Of a stretch of DNA of 64,000 bases, positions 55,303-64,000 are shown piece by piece. How positions within the stretch are numbered: the stretch's first letter is position 1; each line of letters begins with the position of its first letter. Source of the stretch: Segetibacter koreensis DSM 18137 (GTDB taxonomy: Bacteria; Bacteroidota; Bacteroidia; Chitinophagales; Chitinophagaceae); assembly GCF_000374045.1 (NCBI RefSeq), contig NZ_KB893328.1:1-64000 (forward strand). The letters are read 5' to 3'. The position numbers and the translations under genes were made by a program. The notes below the pieces were generated by a model that saw nothing but the letters and a program-made list of their open reading frames with translations, had not been told where the DNA came from and did no database searches.

Positions 55303-58300
55303 TTAAAATTCGACGCCAAGCTTTACTCCGTATGAACGAATGCTTGGTAATGTTGCTCTTAAAATGCCCTGGTTTGCACCAACACCTGTAAATGCCGATT
55401 CAGGGTCTTCATGCCTCCCTGACTTATTCCATTGAAATACATTTCGGCTAATGAGAGAAAGCGTTAGATTATTTATTTTATACCTGCCGGTTACTTTATT
55501 GGGCAAAGTATAAGAAAGAGAAATTTCTCTCATTTTAAAATTAGTGGCATCAAAAGTTCTTGTTGAAGCAAAATCCCAGATGACATCTCCATAACTGTTG
55601 TAAGGAATCTGGTAAAAAGTATTATTGGGGTCTTCTCCGTTAACGATGTAATCTTTATCAGAAGGAGTCGCACCTGTAAAATCAGGATTTATAAAAACAC
55701 CTTTTGCATAGCTGGCATCATTCCAGTCGCTGCGCTGACCATCGTTGTTATTATTGATAGCCTCGTACTTGCTGGAGCCGGCAGCGGGCCAGGGCAGGCC
55801 TCCATGTTCGGGGTCGCGCCCCCCTTTCCACCATGGGTTGTTTGGTCCTGAACCTAATGTAGTGTTTACTCTTCCGTTAGATTCCAAATACTGCTGGTTG
55901 ACTGAAACATATTTTCCACCTTTACGAAAACTACCAACAAGATTTAGAGAGAACTGCTTGTATCGCAACGTTGTGTTTAGTCCGAGGATATAATCAGGAT
56001 TAAAATTGCCCAGCTTTTCACGGTCTCTTTCATCTCCTGAAATTTGAAATTCTCCCCCCTCGCTGTTTAATAAATATTGCCCGGCATACTTTCCGGATTT
56101 CACCTTCAGTATGGGATTTTGTTCATAAATATTTCCAATTTCCTCGCCAACAGCAATTTTTACTCTTGTCTTTCCATCATAGTTGGCAAATACGTAACCG
56201 TTGGGCGCAAACTTATCCGATAATCTCGTGATGGTTGCCCTGTAATGTGTAAAGCTTGCTGAGACATCCCAGTTCCAGCTTCTTGTTTTTAATGGGCTTA
56301 TAGTTAAACCCCATTCATAACCCTTGTTTCTAACGTCACCAATATTGGTTAATACTCCTGTGTATCCGGTTCCCGGTACGGTAGGAATATTGTCAATCTG
56401 ATTTTTCTGATCTTTTATAAAATAGGTAAAATCAAATCGAAGGCGGTTATCGAGCATTGAAACATCAATACCACCTTCTTTTGTAACCGAATGTTGCGGT
56501 TTAATATTGGGATCAACTAACGAAGCATGTAAGCTTACAGTTTTTATCGCTCCCCAGTTGCTTGCATCGTAAGAATAAGTGTCTACAGATCTCCTCCTGG
56601 TTAAACCATTGCCGACATCAGCGACAGCCAAACGGGCTTTAACCAGGTTAAAAACTTTAGGAAGTTTGAAAGTTTCTGAAGTGATCCAACTCAGGGAAGC
56701 AGAAGGGTAGAAATAATGAATTTTTTCTTCACTTAAAATTCCCTTCCAATCATTTCGTCCGGTAACATCAAGATAAAGCTGGTTATTATAACCAAGGGTT
56801 GCAGTACCATAAGTGCTATAAGATTGTCCTGTTCCCCACCCTGATGCTGACACATATAACTGACCGGGCATAGCGTTTTCCAAAGTAAAGATCGAAGGTG
56901 CAGAAAGTTTGCCTGCAGTATTTTCTAAACTGCTATTGTTAGAATAAGTATAGTTAGCTCCGGCAGCGGCTGTCAAAGAAAACTTACCAAAATTGTTATT
57001 ATAGGTAATAATAGCGTCAGAGTTTGCCAACAGACTGCTGTTTGTACCTGCAGCAAACTGCCCATCTCCATTGGCAGCCTTATCACTCATACTTGTTTTA
57101 CCCCACGATTGCCTAAATTCATAATTTTCTTTTACATTCTCCATACCTGTTCTTAGCAAAAACGAAAACCTGTTTGAGAATTGCCAATCGAGCTGAAGTT
57201 TTCCAAAATAGCTGTCTCGGGTGAAACGATGCACTTTCTCATATGTGGTCCACCAGGGATTATCGGTATCAACATCAACGCCATTATCTTTCATAATAGC
57301 ACCGTTTTGCTGAATGCCTTCATATCCTTTCAACCAGTAATTTTTCATGGCAGCAAGTGGTTGAAGGTTTGATGGGAAATTAAAAAGCAGGTTATTTAAT
57401 ATACTGTTTGAGCCGGTGATGTTTGCCTTGTTAGGCGAATAAGTACGGATATAGCTCGAACTGACTGAAACCCTTACTTTACTGTTAAGCCTGTAGTCGG
57501 TATTTAGCGTTACAGAAGTTTGGTTTGTTTTGGTGTTTAGCATTACTCCTTTATTGTCCATATTTGACATTGATAAACGGAAAGAACCCTTATCATAATT
57601 ACCGGTAACACTAATGGTATTGGTAAATGTATTGCCGGTTTGCAGGTACGCTTTTACCCGGTCTTCGTGTGAAGAAAGCATTGGACCATTTTTCCATTCC
57701 TGCGCCGCCACGTCCCAATACTGTGCGGTAAATTTTCCGTCAAGCTTGGGACCCCAGGTGTCTGTATTATCGTACTGCCATTCAAAAGCGCGTTCACCCT
57801 GGCCGTATTCCATTTGCTCCTGGATAAACTGGTACGCCTTATCCCAAACGGCAGAAGAAGTGTAGGAAACACCAAGACCTTTTCTGCCACCTTTGCCGGA
57901 TTTTGTCGTAATCATTACCACCCCGTTTCCTCCTTCCGCGCCATATAAAGCTCCGGCACTTCCGCCTTTTAAGATTGTTACACTTTCAATATCTTCAGGG
58001 TTTAACTGGGAAAGGATGTTGCCGAAATCGACACCATCTTTAGGAGTAAAAGTTTGTGCACCTACGGGTATTCCATCTATCACGTATAATGGCTGCGATC
58101 TTACCGAAACATCTGCACCGCTACTGAGTGAAGGCATCATAGTTGTGCCGCGAATGTTTACCAATACTGAAGATGTGGGGTCACTACTAAGGTTCGTTAA
58201 GTTTACCCCGCTTACTTTCCCATCTAATGATTTTAAAAGATTGGGGTTTGAAGCTTTCACGAGGTCTTCTGACTTTACTTCAGCTACCGAATAGGCAAGA

Positions 58301-58698
58301 GACCTTTTACTTCTTGTAATGCCTAAAGCTGTTACAACTACATTAGCCAGTTCCCCCGCAGTTGGCTCCAATACTATATCTAATTCGGAACGACCTGCTA
58401 TTTTTACTTCTGACGTTTTGTAGCCGACAAAACTAAATACAAGAGTTGCATTTGGTTTTGAGACATTTAAAGAAAATCTTCCGTCTTCTTTTGTCAAAGT
58501 CGAATTCTGCGTTCCTTTTTCTGAAACTGAACTTCCTGCTAAAGGTCCATTCTTATCTCTTACGATTCCTTTCACAGTAATTCCTGATGCATTGCCCGAC
58601 TGAGAACTTTGGGCGCATATCACTGTTGATAAAAGCAGCGCAATGAATAAGTGCACCGGCCGCCTAAGTAAACATTTAAATAGAAATTTTTTTTCCAT
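55303..58698 (-). CDS. SusC/RagA-family TonB-dependent transporter (second pair)
   Basis: 1131 residues. Signal peptide MEKKFLFKCLLRRPVHLFIALLLSTVICAQ, carboxypeptidase-regulatory-like domain (about 40-118), plug (about 125-270, with LYVIDGIPVG and VTILKGGSAGALYGAEGGNGVVMITTKSGK) and barrel ending GVKLGVEF. Operon of three genes running leftwards to 51403. No CAZyme except the novel third gene, so it may be for a non-glycan or an unusual glycan. Confidence 0.94.
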   Translation of the reverse strand: MEKKFLFKCLLRRPVHLFIALLLSTVICAQSSQSGNASGITVKGIVRDKNGPLAGSSVSEKGTQNSTLTKEDGRFSLNVSKPNATLVFSFVGYKTSEVKIAGRSELDIVLEPTAGELANVVVTALGITRSKRSLAYSVAEVKSEDLVKASNPNLLKSLDGKVSGVNLTNLSSDPTSSVLVNIRGTTMMPSLSSGADVSVRSQPLYVIDGIPVGAQTFTPKDGVDFGNILSQLNPEDIESVTILKGGSAGALYGAEGGNGVVMITTKSGKGGRKGLGVSYTSSAVWDKAYQFIQEQMEYGQGERAFEWQYDNTDTWGPKLDGKFTAQYWDVAAQEWKNGPMLSSHEDRVKAYLQTGNTFTNTISVTGNYDKGSFRLSMSNMDNKGVMLNTKTNQTSVTLNTDYRLNSKVRVSVSSSYIRTYSPNKANITGSNSILNNLLFNFPSNLQPLAAMKNYWLKGYEGIQQNGAIMKDNGVDVDTDNPWWTTYEKVHRFTRDSYFGKLQLDWQFSNRFSFLLRTGMENVKENYEFRQSWGKTSMSDKAANGDGQFAAGTNSSLLANSDAIITYNNNFGKFSLTAAAGANYTYSNNSSLENTAGKLSAPSIFTLENAMPGQLYVSASGWGTGQSYSTYGTATLGYNNQLYLDVTGRNDWKGILSEEKIHYFYPSASLSWITSETFKLPKVFNLVKARLAVADVGNGLTRRRSVDTYSYDASNWGAIKTVSLHASLVDPNIKPQHSVTKEGGIDVSMLDNRLRFDFTYFIKDQKNQIDNIPTVPGTGYTGVLTNIGDVRNKGYEWGLTISPLKTRSWNWDVSASFTHYRATITRLSDKFAPNGYVFANYDGKTRVKIAVGEEIGNIYEQNPILKVKSGKYAGQYLLNSEGGEFQISGDERDREKLGNFNPDYILGLNTTLRYKQFSLNLVGSFRKGGKYVSVNQQYLESNGRVNTTLGSGPNNPWWKGGRDPEHGGLPWPAAGSSKYEAINNNNDGQRSDWNDASYAKGVFINPDFTGATPSDKDYIVNGEDPNNTFYQIPYNSYGDVIWDFASTRTFDATNFKMREISLSYTLPNKVTGRYKINNLTLSLISRNVFQWNKSGRHEDPESAFTGVGANQGILRATLPSIRSYGVKLGVEF

Positions 58699-59486
58699 AG
58701 ATCGAAAGTTTTGGTATTGTATACTGACTCAAATTCTTTAGAATTATTCATTTTTAAAATAAGCAGTTACCGGAAAAATTGTCTAAGCAAAAAAAGAAGG
58801 GGGATATTATTACAATTTAAAAAAAATCTTTTGTTATTACTATTTTTAAAAGAAATATTTTTGATTTAAAACCTCTCATCTACCTTGTCTTGCCCACGTT
58901 TTGTCCCATTTGCAGAACTACTTAAGATAGGACTAAATTAGAAAGATGTTTAAAGGAGATCGGTTTCCGAAGGCGGTGGTTCTACAAGCCGCATATTTTA
59001 AATTAAGGTTTCATCTAAGTTGTCGAAAATGTGGAAGCGCTATTATCCACCGGAGGAGTAAAAGTGGATCCTGCTACCATACAAAGATGGGTATATAAAT
59101 TTTCTCCACTAATCGAAGCTGCGTTTGCGTACAGCAAGACCAACAAAAATTGTTTGTTCGTTGAAGTTAGCTGTAACTTTATTTATGGCGTTTACAATTA
59201 GTTGTAACCAAAGATTGTTACTTGTAGTCAAACTTAAATTTGATCTGCTCCGGTCTAAATGCCTCTTTTTAGGGCAAAAGCAGGGTGGCCGAAAAGCAAT
59301 CGGCAACAAGTCGCTGATCGGCTCCAATTATTTGCTGCTGGTTTTTCAATCAGCTTCAAAATTAACAATGACCATTCTACTTTAATCTGCATTCGTTTAG
59401 CCTGGCGAATAACAACTGCCTGCTTTCGCCAGTATTTTTACGCTGTGGGTAATCTTAGATGTAATTTTCGAAATAAATGAATTGAT
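58699..59486. other. Intergenic region with decayed insertion sequence
   Basis: Between the divergent susC and epoxide-hydrolase-like genes. Contains the IS6-like remnant at 58946-59172. The remainder to 59486 has several short open frames without coding character, probably the rest of the same decayed element. Confidence 0.55.
58946..59172 (+). pseudogene. IS6-family transposase N-terminal remnant
   Basis: From ATG 58946 one frame reads MFKGDRFPKAVVLQAAYFKL..RFHLS, like the opening of IS6/IS26-type transposases (MFKGRHFPKEIILQ..). After a frameshift near 59015 another frame continues VEALLSTGGVKVDPATIQRW and VYKFSPLIEAAFAYSKTNKN, again the expected HTH region. Stops and loss of the DDE catalytic domain show it is dead. 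No terminal repeats were identified with confidence. Confidence 0.8.
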
Positions 59487-60380
59487 ATGGGAACATCGAA
59501 ACAAGTTAATGCAGGAGACCTTTGCATTACTTATGAAGAAAGTGGAAACGTTGATGGAACGGCTGTTATACTTCTTCATGGTTTTCCATACGACGTACGA
59601 GCTTACGATGAAGTAGCAATACATCTGATGGTTGAAAACTGTCGCATTATCGTTCCATACTTACGTGGGTTCGGACCGACAAAATTTTTATCTCCAGATA
59701 CCATCCGTTCTGGCCAGCAAGCTGCATTAGCCAATGACTTAATTGCATTAATGGACGCTCTATCTATACAAAAAGCAATTGTGGGCGGGTATGATTGGGG
59801 TGGACGAGCTTGTTGCATTGCTTCTGCACTTTTTCCAACACGTATTATCGGACTTGTATCAATGGCAGGATATAACATTCAAAACATAGCAAAATATTCG
59901 GAGCCTGTTGCGCCGGAAATTGAAATGCTAAACTGGTATCAATTCTACTTCCATTCTGAACGTGGACGTATGGGATTAACAAAATACAGAAACGAACTGT
60001 GCAGGCTATTATGGAGCAACTGGTCTCCGACATGGAATTTTGATGACAGCACTTTTGAAGCAACAGCAGTTTCATTCAACAATCCCGATTTTGTAGAAGT
60101 AGTAGTGCATTCATATAGACATCGATATGGATTAGCGACTGGCGACCCTAAATTTGAAAGTATAGAACAGTCGCTGCAAAAGCAACCAACAATAAAAGTA
60201 CCTGCGATAATAATAGATGCAGAAGCCGACGGTGTTGAACCATTTTCGGGAACAGGTAAAGATGTTAATTATTTCGAAGGCGGTTATGAAAGAAGAGTTG
60301 TTAAAGGAGTAGGACACAATCTGCCGCAAGAGGCGCCTGCAGAATTTGCGAAGGCGATTTTGAAATTTATGAGGTTATGA
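59487..60380 (+). CDS. Epoxide-hydrolase-like alpha/beta hydrolase
   Basis: 297 residues. Hydrolase fold with HGFPYD (31-36) and an Asp nucleophile D103 in GGYDWGGRA, as in epoxide hydrolases and haloalkane dehalogenases rather than Ser esterases. His H277 in GVGHNLPQEAP completes the catalysis. Substrate unknown. The start follows the IS remnant; acquisition with the element cannot be judged from sequence alone. Confidence 0.85.
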   Translation: MGTSKQVNAGDLCITYEESGNVDGTAVILLHGFPYDVRAYDEVAIHLMVENCRIIVPYLRGFGPTKFLSPDTIRSGQQAALANDLIALMDALSIQKAIVGGYDWGGRACCIASALFPTRIIGLVSMAGYNIQNIAKYSEPVAPEIEMLNWYQFYFHSERGRMGLTKYRNELCRLLWSNWSPTWNFDDSTFEATAVSFNNPDFVEVVVHSYRHRYGLATGDPKFESIEQSLQKQPTIKVPAIIIDAEADGVEPFSGTGKDVNYFEGGYERRVVKGVGHNLPQEAPAEFAKAILKFMRL

Positions 60381-60474
60381 AAGACTGATGACAACAGAAA
60401 AAGCATGATAACTGAGCCTAACAGAACGTTTGTTAAATACGGCTGAAGTGCTAAATTGAACAACAGAACAAAAA

Positions 60475-61869
60475 TTAGTATCCGATGACTTTTTTAAACA
60501 ACTTTAGTTTTCCTTTAAACGGTGGGTATTTGATGTCGGGGTCAATCCAGGTGGGCGTTTTCATTACTGCTTTTTGATGACTGAAGACATCGAATGAATA
60601 TTTTCCATGGTAAGCCCCTATTCCGCTGTTGCCGCGGCCACCAAATGGAAGGTTGAGGTTGGTGAAATGCCAGGCGGTATTGTTTACACAGCCCCCTCCA
60701 AACCTGACTTCCGACAACCATTTTTCTTCCTTTTTCCTGCTACTAGTAAACACGTAAAAAGCTAATGGATTTTCGTTGCGGGCAATCATTGCTTTTGCTT
60801 CCTCATATGTTTCAAATGTAAGTATGGGTAACACGGGCCCAAAGATTTCTTCGCCCATTACCGTCGAATTTACATTCACAATCTCGATAAGTGTCGGTTC
60901 AATGTAATAAGCAGCAGCATTGAATTTTCCACCAAACAAAATGGTACCCTGCTGCAGGTAAGCTGTCAGTCGGTTGAAGGCTCTGTCATTGACAATTTTT
61001 CCATAATCATCGCTGCGGGACGGGTCGTCTGAAAAAAAGGAGCGAATAGAAGTTTGCAGCGATTGGACAAAATCATTTTTTATACTTCGATGAACAAGCA
61101 CATAATCGGGTGCTACGCACATTTGCCCGACATTGGAAAACTTCGCAATCGCAATTCGTCGTGCCGCTACTTTTATGTTTGCATCGCTTTCCACCACACA
61201 AGGACTTTTGCCACCCAACTCTAATGTAACGGGCACAAGTTGCTTCGCCGCCATTTCGTAGATTGCTTTTCCCACATGGGTGCTGCCTGTGTAAAAAACA
61301 TGGTCAAAACGGAAATTATTCATCATCTGTGGCACCACTTCCGCACCATCGCCTTCCGTAAACAAGATGTATTCTTTTGGAAAAATTTCTTCTATAATCT
61401 TTTTCATTACGCCAGATGAAGCTGGCGCAAACTCACTTGCCTTTAACACCGCACAGTTCCCGGCAGCTATTGCACCGATCAACGGTGCAAACAACAATTG
61501 CAAAGGATAATTCCACGGTGCGATAATGAGCACGACGCCCAATGGCTCTTTATAGACAAAGCTTTTGCTCGGCAGGTTCAAGAGGTTCGTACCTACCTTC
61601 TCTGGTTTCATCCAACCACGCAAATGCTTTAATGCATGACTTATTTCAGAAAGCAAAAAACCTATTTCAGTGACCCAGCTTTCTTCCCTGCTCTTTTTCA
61701 AATCAGCATAAAGAGCTGGATACAAAGCTTCCTCATGATTTTGAATGGCACCCTTAAGCTTTTGTAAATTTTCTTTTCGAAAGGAATATGGCAATGTGAC
61801 TCCGCTGTTATAATAGTTCTTCAGCAGCTTTAGTGTGTCCTCTAGTTTTTCGGTACTCATTATCTGCAT
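60475..61869 (-). CDS. Aldehyde dehydrogenase, class 3 (ALDH3-like)
   Basis: 464 residues, NAD(P)-dependent oxidation of aldehydes to acids. The short ALDH3-type layout shows N120 in IIAPWNYPLQ, general base E217 in TLELGGKSP and nucleophile C251 in FSNVGQMCVAPDY. Start could be Met4 (61860) as MSTEK. Convergent with the epoxide-hydrolase-like gene with about 95 bp between stops. Could serve fatty-aldehyde detoxification. Confidence 0.9.
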   Translation of the reverse strand: MQIMSTEKLEDTLKLLKNYYNSGVTLPYSFRKENLQKLKGAIQNHEEALYPALYADLKKSREESWVTEIGFLLSEISHALKHLRGWMKPEKVGTNLLNLPSKSFVYKEPLGVVLIIAPWNYPLQLLFAPLIGAIAAGNCAVLKASEFAPASSGVMKKIIEEIFPKEYILFTEGDGAEVVPQMMNNFRFDHVFYTGSTHVGKAIYEMAAKQLVPVTLELGGKSPCVVESDANIKVAARRIAIAKFSNVGQMCVAPDYVLVHRSIKNDFVQSLQTSIRSFFSDDPSRSDDYGKIVNDRAFNRLTAYLQQGTILFGGKFNAAAYYIEPTLIEIVNVNSTVMGEEIFGPVLPILTFETYEEAKAMIARNENPLAFYVFTSSRKKEEKWLSEVRFGGGCVNNTAWHFTNLNLPFGGRGNSGIGAYHGKYSFDVFSHQKAVMKTPTWIDPDIKYPPFKGKLKLFKKVIGY

Positions 61870-62076
61870 TTTACCTTCATTAATGCAATATCCTTAAAAT
61901 TCATCCCATTACACAAAATAACAAATATCTAAAAATCCTTTGCTTTTTTTTGTTTGGAAAATAAGGAATTGGTTGAGAGTTGCAGATTGGGGTTACTTCA
62001 TTTTGAATTAAGCTTTTTTCTTATTATTTCCCGGCAGGACTTTTTCAACTAGGTCTTATTCACCAGTGCCTGACAA

Positions 62077-62379
62077 ATGGCTCAGATTTCTTACTCGCCC
62101 AAAGCGGATATAATTTCTGAGGATTACTTCAACGACATATTAGGACGTTATTTCATTAATATCCTTTCAGAGGAAAAAACAACCGACTATTCTTGCGGTC
62201 GTATTACAAGGGAGTTTCTATCACGGCATATTGGCAGTATAAATCAGAAGTTCTATAAAATATCAGTGTTGATTGCTTTAGGAATACCAACGTTTTATAC
62301 CTGCATTCATCACTTTAACCAGGTAGTACACTTTAGCACAGAAAGGCAAGACCTATATGTTCGACTTTATTCAATTTAA
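62077..62379 (+). CDS. Hypothetical 100-aa protein, weakly supported
   Basis: ATG 62077 begins MAQISYSPKADIISEDYFND; the rest is mixed polar/aromatic with one hydrophobic stretch ISVLIALGIPTFYTC. No family recognised, no neighbours in operon, AT-rich surroundings. It could be chance or a fragment of an older gene. Confidence 0.3.
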   Translation: MAQISYSPKADIISEDYFNDILGRYFINILSEEKTTDYSCGRITREFLSRHIGSINQKFYKISVLIALGIPTFYTCIHHFNQVVHFSTERQDLYVRLYSI

Positions 62380-62681
62380 ACTGTAAGTAACATCAATAAG
62401 CAGAGTTTACAAAGGTGCAGCGGAACATGGAGAAAAGCAGTTGTGCCAGACGCTTTGAATCGAATTTTAATGAGAAATTTTTGCAACTATTTTCTTTGTA
62501 ACCTTTTAACATCTCGTTACTCTATTATAAAGGAACCTGGATTACACTTGACTTAATTGTTCCAGATATCCTGCAAAAGCATAACAAGGGTGAAACAATT
62601 TATCACAGTATAATTATTCCTGTTACTGCATGTTTCAGCTCTTCATAAACAATACTAATTCTTAATAATAAATACCTACTT
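62380..62681. other. Intergenic region, nothing identified
   Basis: AT-rich stretch before the cytochrome gene. No ORF with coding character, no hairpin with T-tract and no exact TAnnTTTG promoter found. Confidence 0.35.
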
Positions 62682-63974
62682 ATGCGATATAAAAACCAAA
62701 CATTGGTAGTGCTGTCAATGATAACGATTGTAGCCCTTGCACAATGTAGAAAGAATGACCACAACCCGGCTAACGATAACCCTGCTACAATTAATGATGG
62801 TAAGCAAATTTTTCGTTTTGATACTTATGGTGATGAAGATTTCTGGAGCGGTTTGCTTCATCTTGAAAAAGCTATTGAAGGTTCAAACAACGGAGGTTTT
62901 GGACCTGGTGTAAGCCCAAAAACAGCTTTAGCAGTTGGTTTGAAAGTAGATGCCGATGCGTTACCGCCAGATGTAGTAGCAGGAATACAATCAGGAGCAA
63001 TACGTCTTGACAATCCTGCAAGCACACTGGCACTTTTAAAGTTAAACGCAGTAGTTGGAGTAAAAGGAAACTTTGATGCGAAGGGAACTCTAAATTCTAT
63101 AGGCATTACCTGCGCTTCGTGCCATTCGACTGTTGACAATTCATTTGCCCCTGGTATTGGTAAACGTCTTGACGGGTGGCCAAACAGGGATCTCAATGTA
63201 GGGGCAATCATTTCATTAACTGATAATGCGCAGCCAATAGCAAATATGTTGCATGTTAACGAGCCAACCTTAAGGACTGTACTTGCTGCATGGGGGCCGG
63301 GAAAGTTTCCAGCCATTTTATTTATGGATGGAAAAGCATTTCGCCCTGATGGTAAAATTGCGGCCAATTTAATTCCTGCCGCCTTTGGCTTGAAAGGAGT
63401 AAAACTGACAACCTATACCGGGTGGGGTGATATCAGCTACTGGAATTCCTTTGTAGCCAACCTCGAAATGCATGGAAAGGGGAATTTTTCAGATGCCCGT
63501 TTAAATGATCCGGTAAAATATCCAATAGCAGTAGAAAATAGTTTTTACAATGTTACTCACACCCCTGATTTAATATCTTCTAAGTTGCCCGCTTTAAGAG
63601 CTTATCAGCATTCAATTTCTGCACCAAAACCTCCTGCAAATAGTTTTGATCCCGCTGGAGCAAGTAGGGGAAGGGCGATCTTTTTTACGAAAGCAAAATG
63701 TGCAGGTTGTCACGCTTATCCTTTGTTAACGGATAATTATTTGCATACCGGAGCAGAAATTGGAATTGATGATTTTGAAGCCATGCGGTCGCCAACCGGA
63801 AAATACAGGACAACACCATTAGGGGGATTGTTTACCAAAACAAAGGGAGGCTTTTATCATGATGGCAGGTTTGCAACTTTGAATGATGTAGTGAACCATT
63901 ATAATAATCATCTCTCTTTAAATTTATCTTCTTCAGAGAAACAGGATTTAGTGGAATATCTAAAATCATTATAA
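62682..63974 (+). CDS. Di-heme cytochrome c peroxidase/MauG-like lipoprotein
   Basis: 430 residues; lipobox ALAQC (Cys22) anchors it in the envelope. Two c-type heme sites are visible: C144-A-S-C147-H148 and C340-A-G-C343-H344. The second domain's TTPLGGLFTKTKGGFYHDGRFATLNDVVNHYN stretch is typical of the bacterial cytochrome c peroxidase/MauG superfamily. Role may be peroxide reduction or oxidative modification of a substrate at the periplasmic face. Ends 26 bp before the window end, no operon partner seen. Confidence 0.88.
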   Translation: MRYKNQTLVVLSMITIVALAQCRKNDHNPANDNPATINDGKQIFRFDTYGDEDFWSGLLHLEKAIEGSNNGGFGPGVSPKTALAVGLKVDADALPPDVVAGIQSGAIRLDNPASTLALLKLNAVVGVKGNFDAKGTLNSIGITCASCHSTVDNSFAPGIGKRLDGWPNRDLNVGAIISLTDNAQPIANMLHVNEPTLRTVLAAWGPGKFPAILFMDGKAFRPDGKIAANLIPAAFGLKGVKLTTYTGWGDISYWNSFVANLEMHGKGNFSDARLNDPVKYPIAVENSFYNVTHTPDLISSKLPALRAYQHSISAPKPPANSFDPAGASRGRAIFFTKAKCAGCHAYPLLTDNYLHTGAEIGIDDFEAMRSPTGKYRTTPLGGLFTKTKGGFYHDGRFATLNDVVNHYNNHLSLNLSSSEKQDLVEYLKSL

Positions 63975-64000
63975 TACAGATAATAGACATTGTATGCAGT

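Noticed and set aside
62858-63367. 169-codon minus-strand ORF inside the cytochrome gene
   Set aside because: It is antisense to a well-supported di-heme protein and shows no independent domain.

Overview
This is a 64 kb chromosomal window from a member of the Bacteroidota, most likely a Chitinophagaceae-like organism. The evidence is direct: two SusC/SusD outer-membrane uptake pairs, a type IX secretion C-terminal sorting domain, Bacteroidota-style -7 promoter elements (TAnnTTTG), many short lipoproteins with an SC or QC lipobox, AT-rich intergenic DNA and mostly single-gene transcription units. I see no rRNA, tRNA, CRISPR array, prophage or plasmid genes. The only mobile-element trace is a decayed IS6-like transposase fragment near 59 kb.

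Layout. 0-8.4 kb: tail of an AHSA1/SRPBCC protein, then a cysteine desulfurase, a short ORF ending in a cysteine cluster, a SusC/SusD pair and a TlpA-like thioredoxin lipid-envelope protein. The desulfurase and the SusC leader share a palindromic operator, so this looks like a sulfur-responsive locus. 8.4-17.6 kb: an ANT(6)-like nucleotidyltransferase, an alpha/beta hydrolase with a clipped lipoprotein leader, small proteins, a Tat-exported NIF3-like protein, an Ldh-family dehydrogenase, an alpha-oxoamine synthase (sphingolipid or sulfonolipid type), an APC permease and a DUF92 membrane protein. 17.6-25.5 kb: a saccharopine-dehydrogenase-like enzyme, trmN6, a VOC protein, a cold-shock-domain protein, an RsbQ / RsbP-type-PAS histidine kinase / response regulator operon and an EamA transporter.

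25.5-34 kb: a GH43 enzyme, a hemerythrin-like protein, a four-gene alkylation-repair island (AraC-MGMT Ada lacking its zinc domain, a PF09859 2OG oxygenase, a stand-alone Ada zinc-domain protein, AlkB) and a large T9SS-secreted glucose/sorbosone-dehydrogenase-like protein. The first two repair genes carry small indels. 34-50.7 kb: housekeeping and metabolic genes (rpiA, selO, O-acetylhomoserine sulfhydrylase, dgt, pncB, an M29 aminopeptidase), a carbamoyltransferase plus PIG-L deacetylase pair, a DUF155 protein, an HDAC-like deacetylase with a lost ATG start, and pdeM. 51-64 kb: a second SusC/SusD operon ending in a predicted propeller-plus-toroid protein of unknown function, the IS remnant, an epoxide-hydrolase-like protein, an ALDH and a di-heme cytochrome c peroxidase-like lipoprotein.

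Most promising leads are the operator/Cys-leader/SusCD arrangement, the RsbQ-PAS-kinase module and the split-Ada alkylation island. Dispersed short repeats and fossil hairpins sit in several intergenic regions. All functional calls come from reading the sequence and family knowledge; no database search was run.
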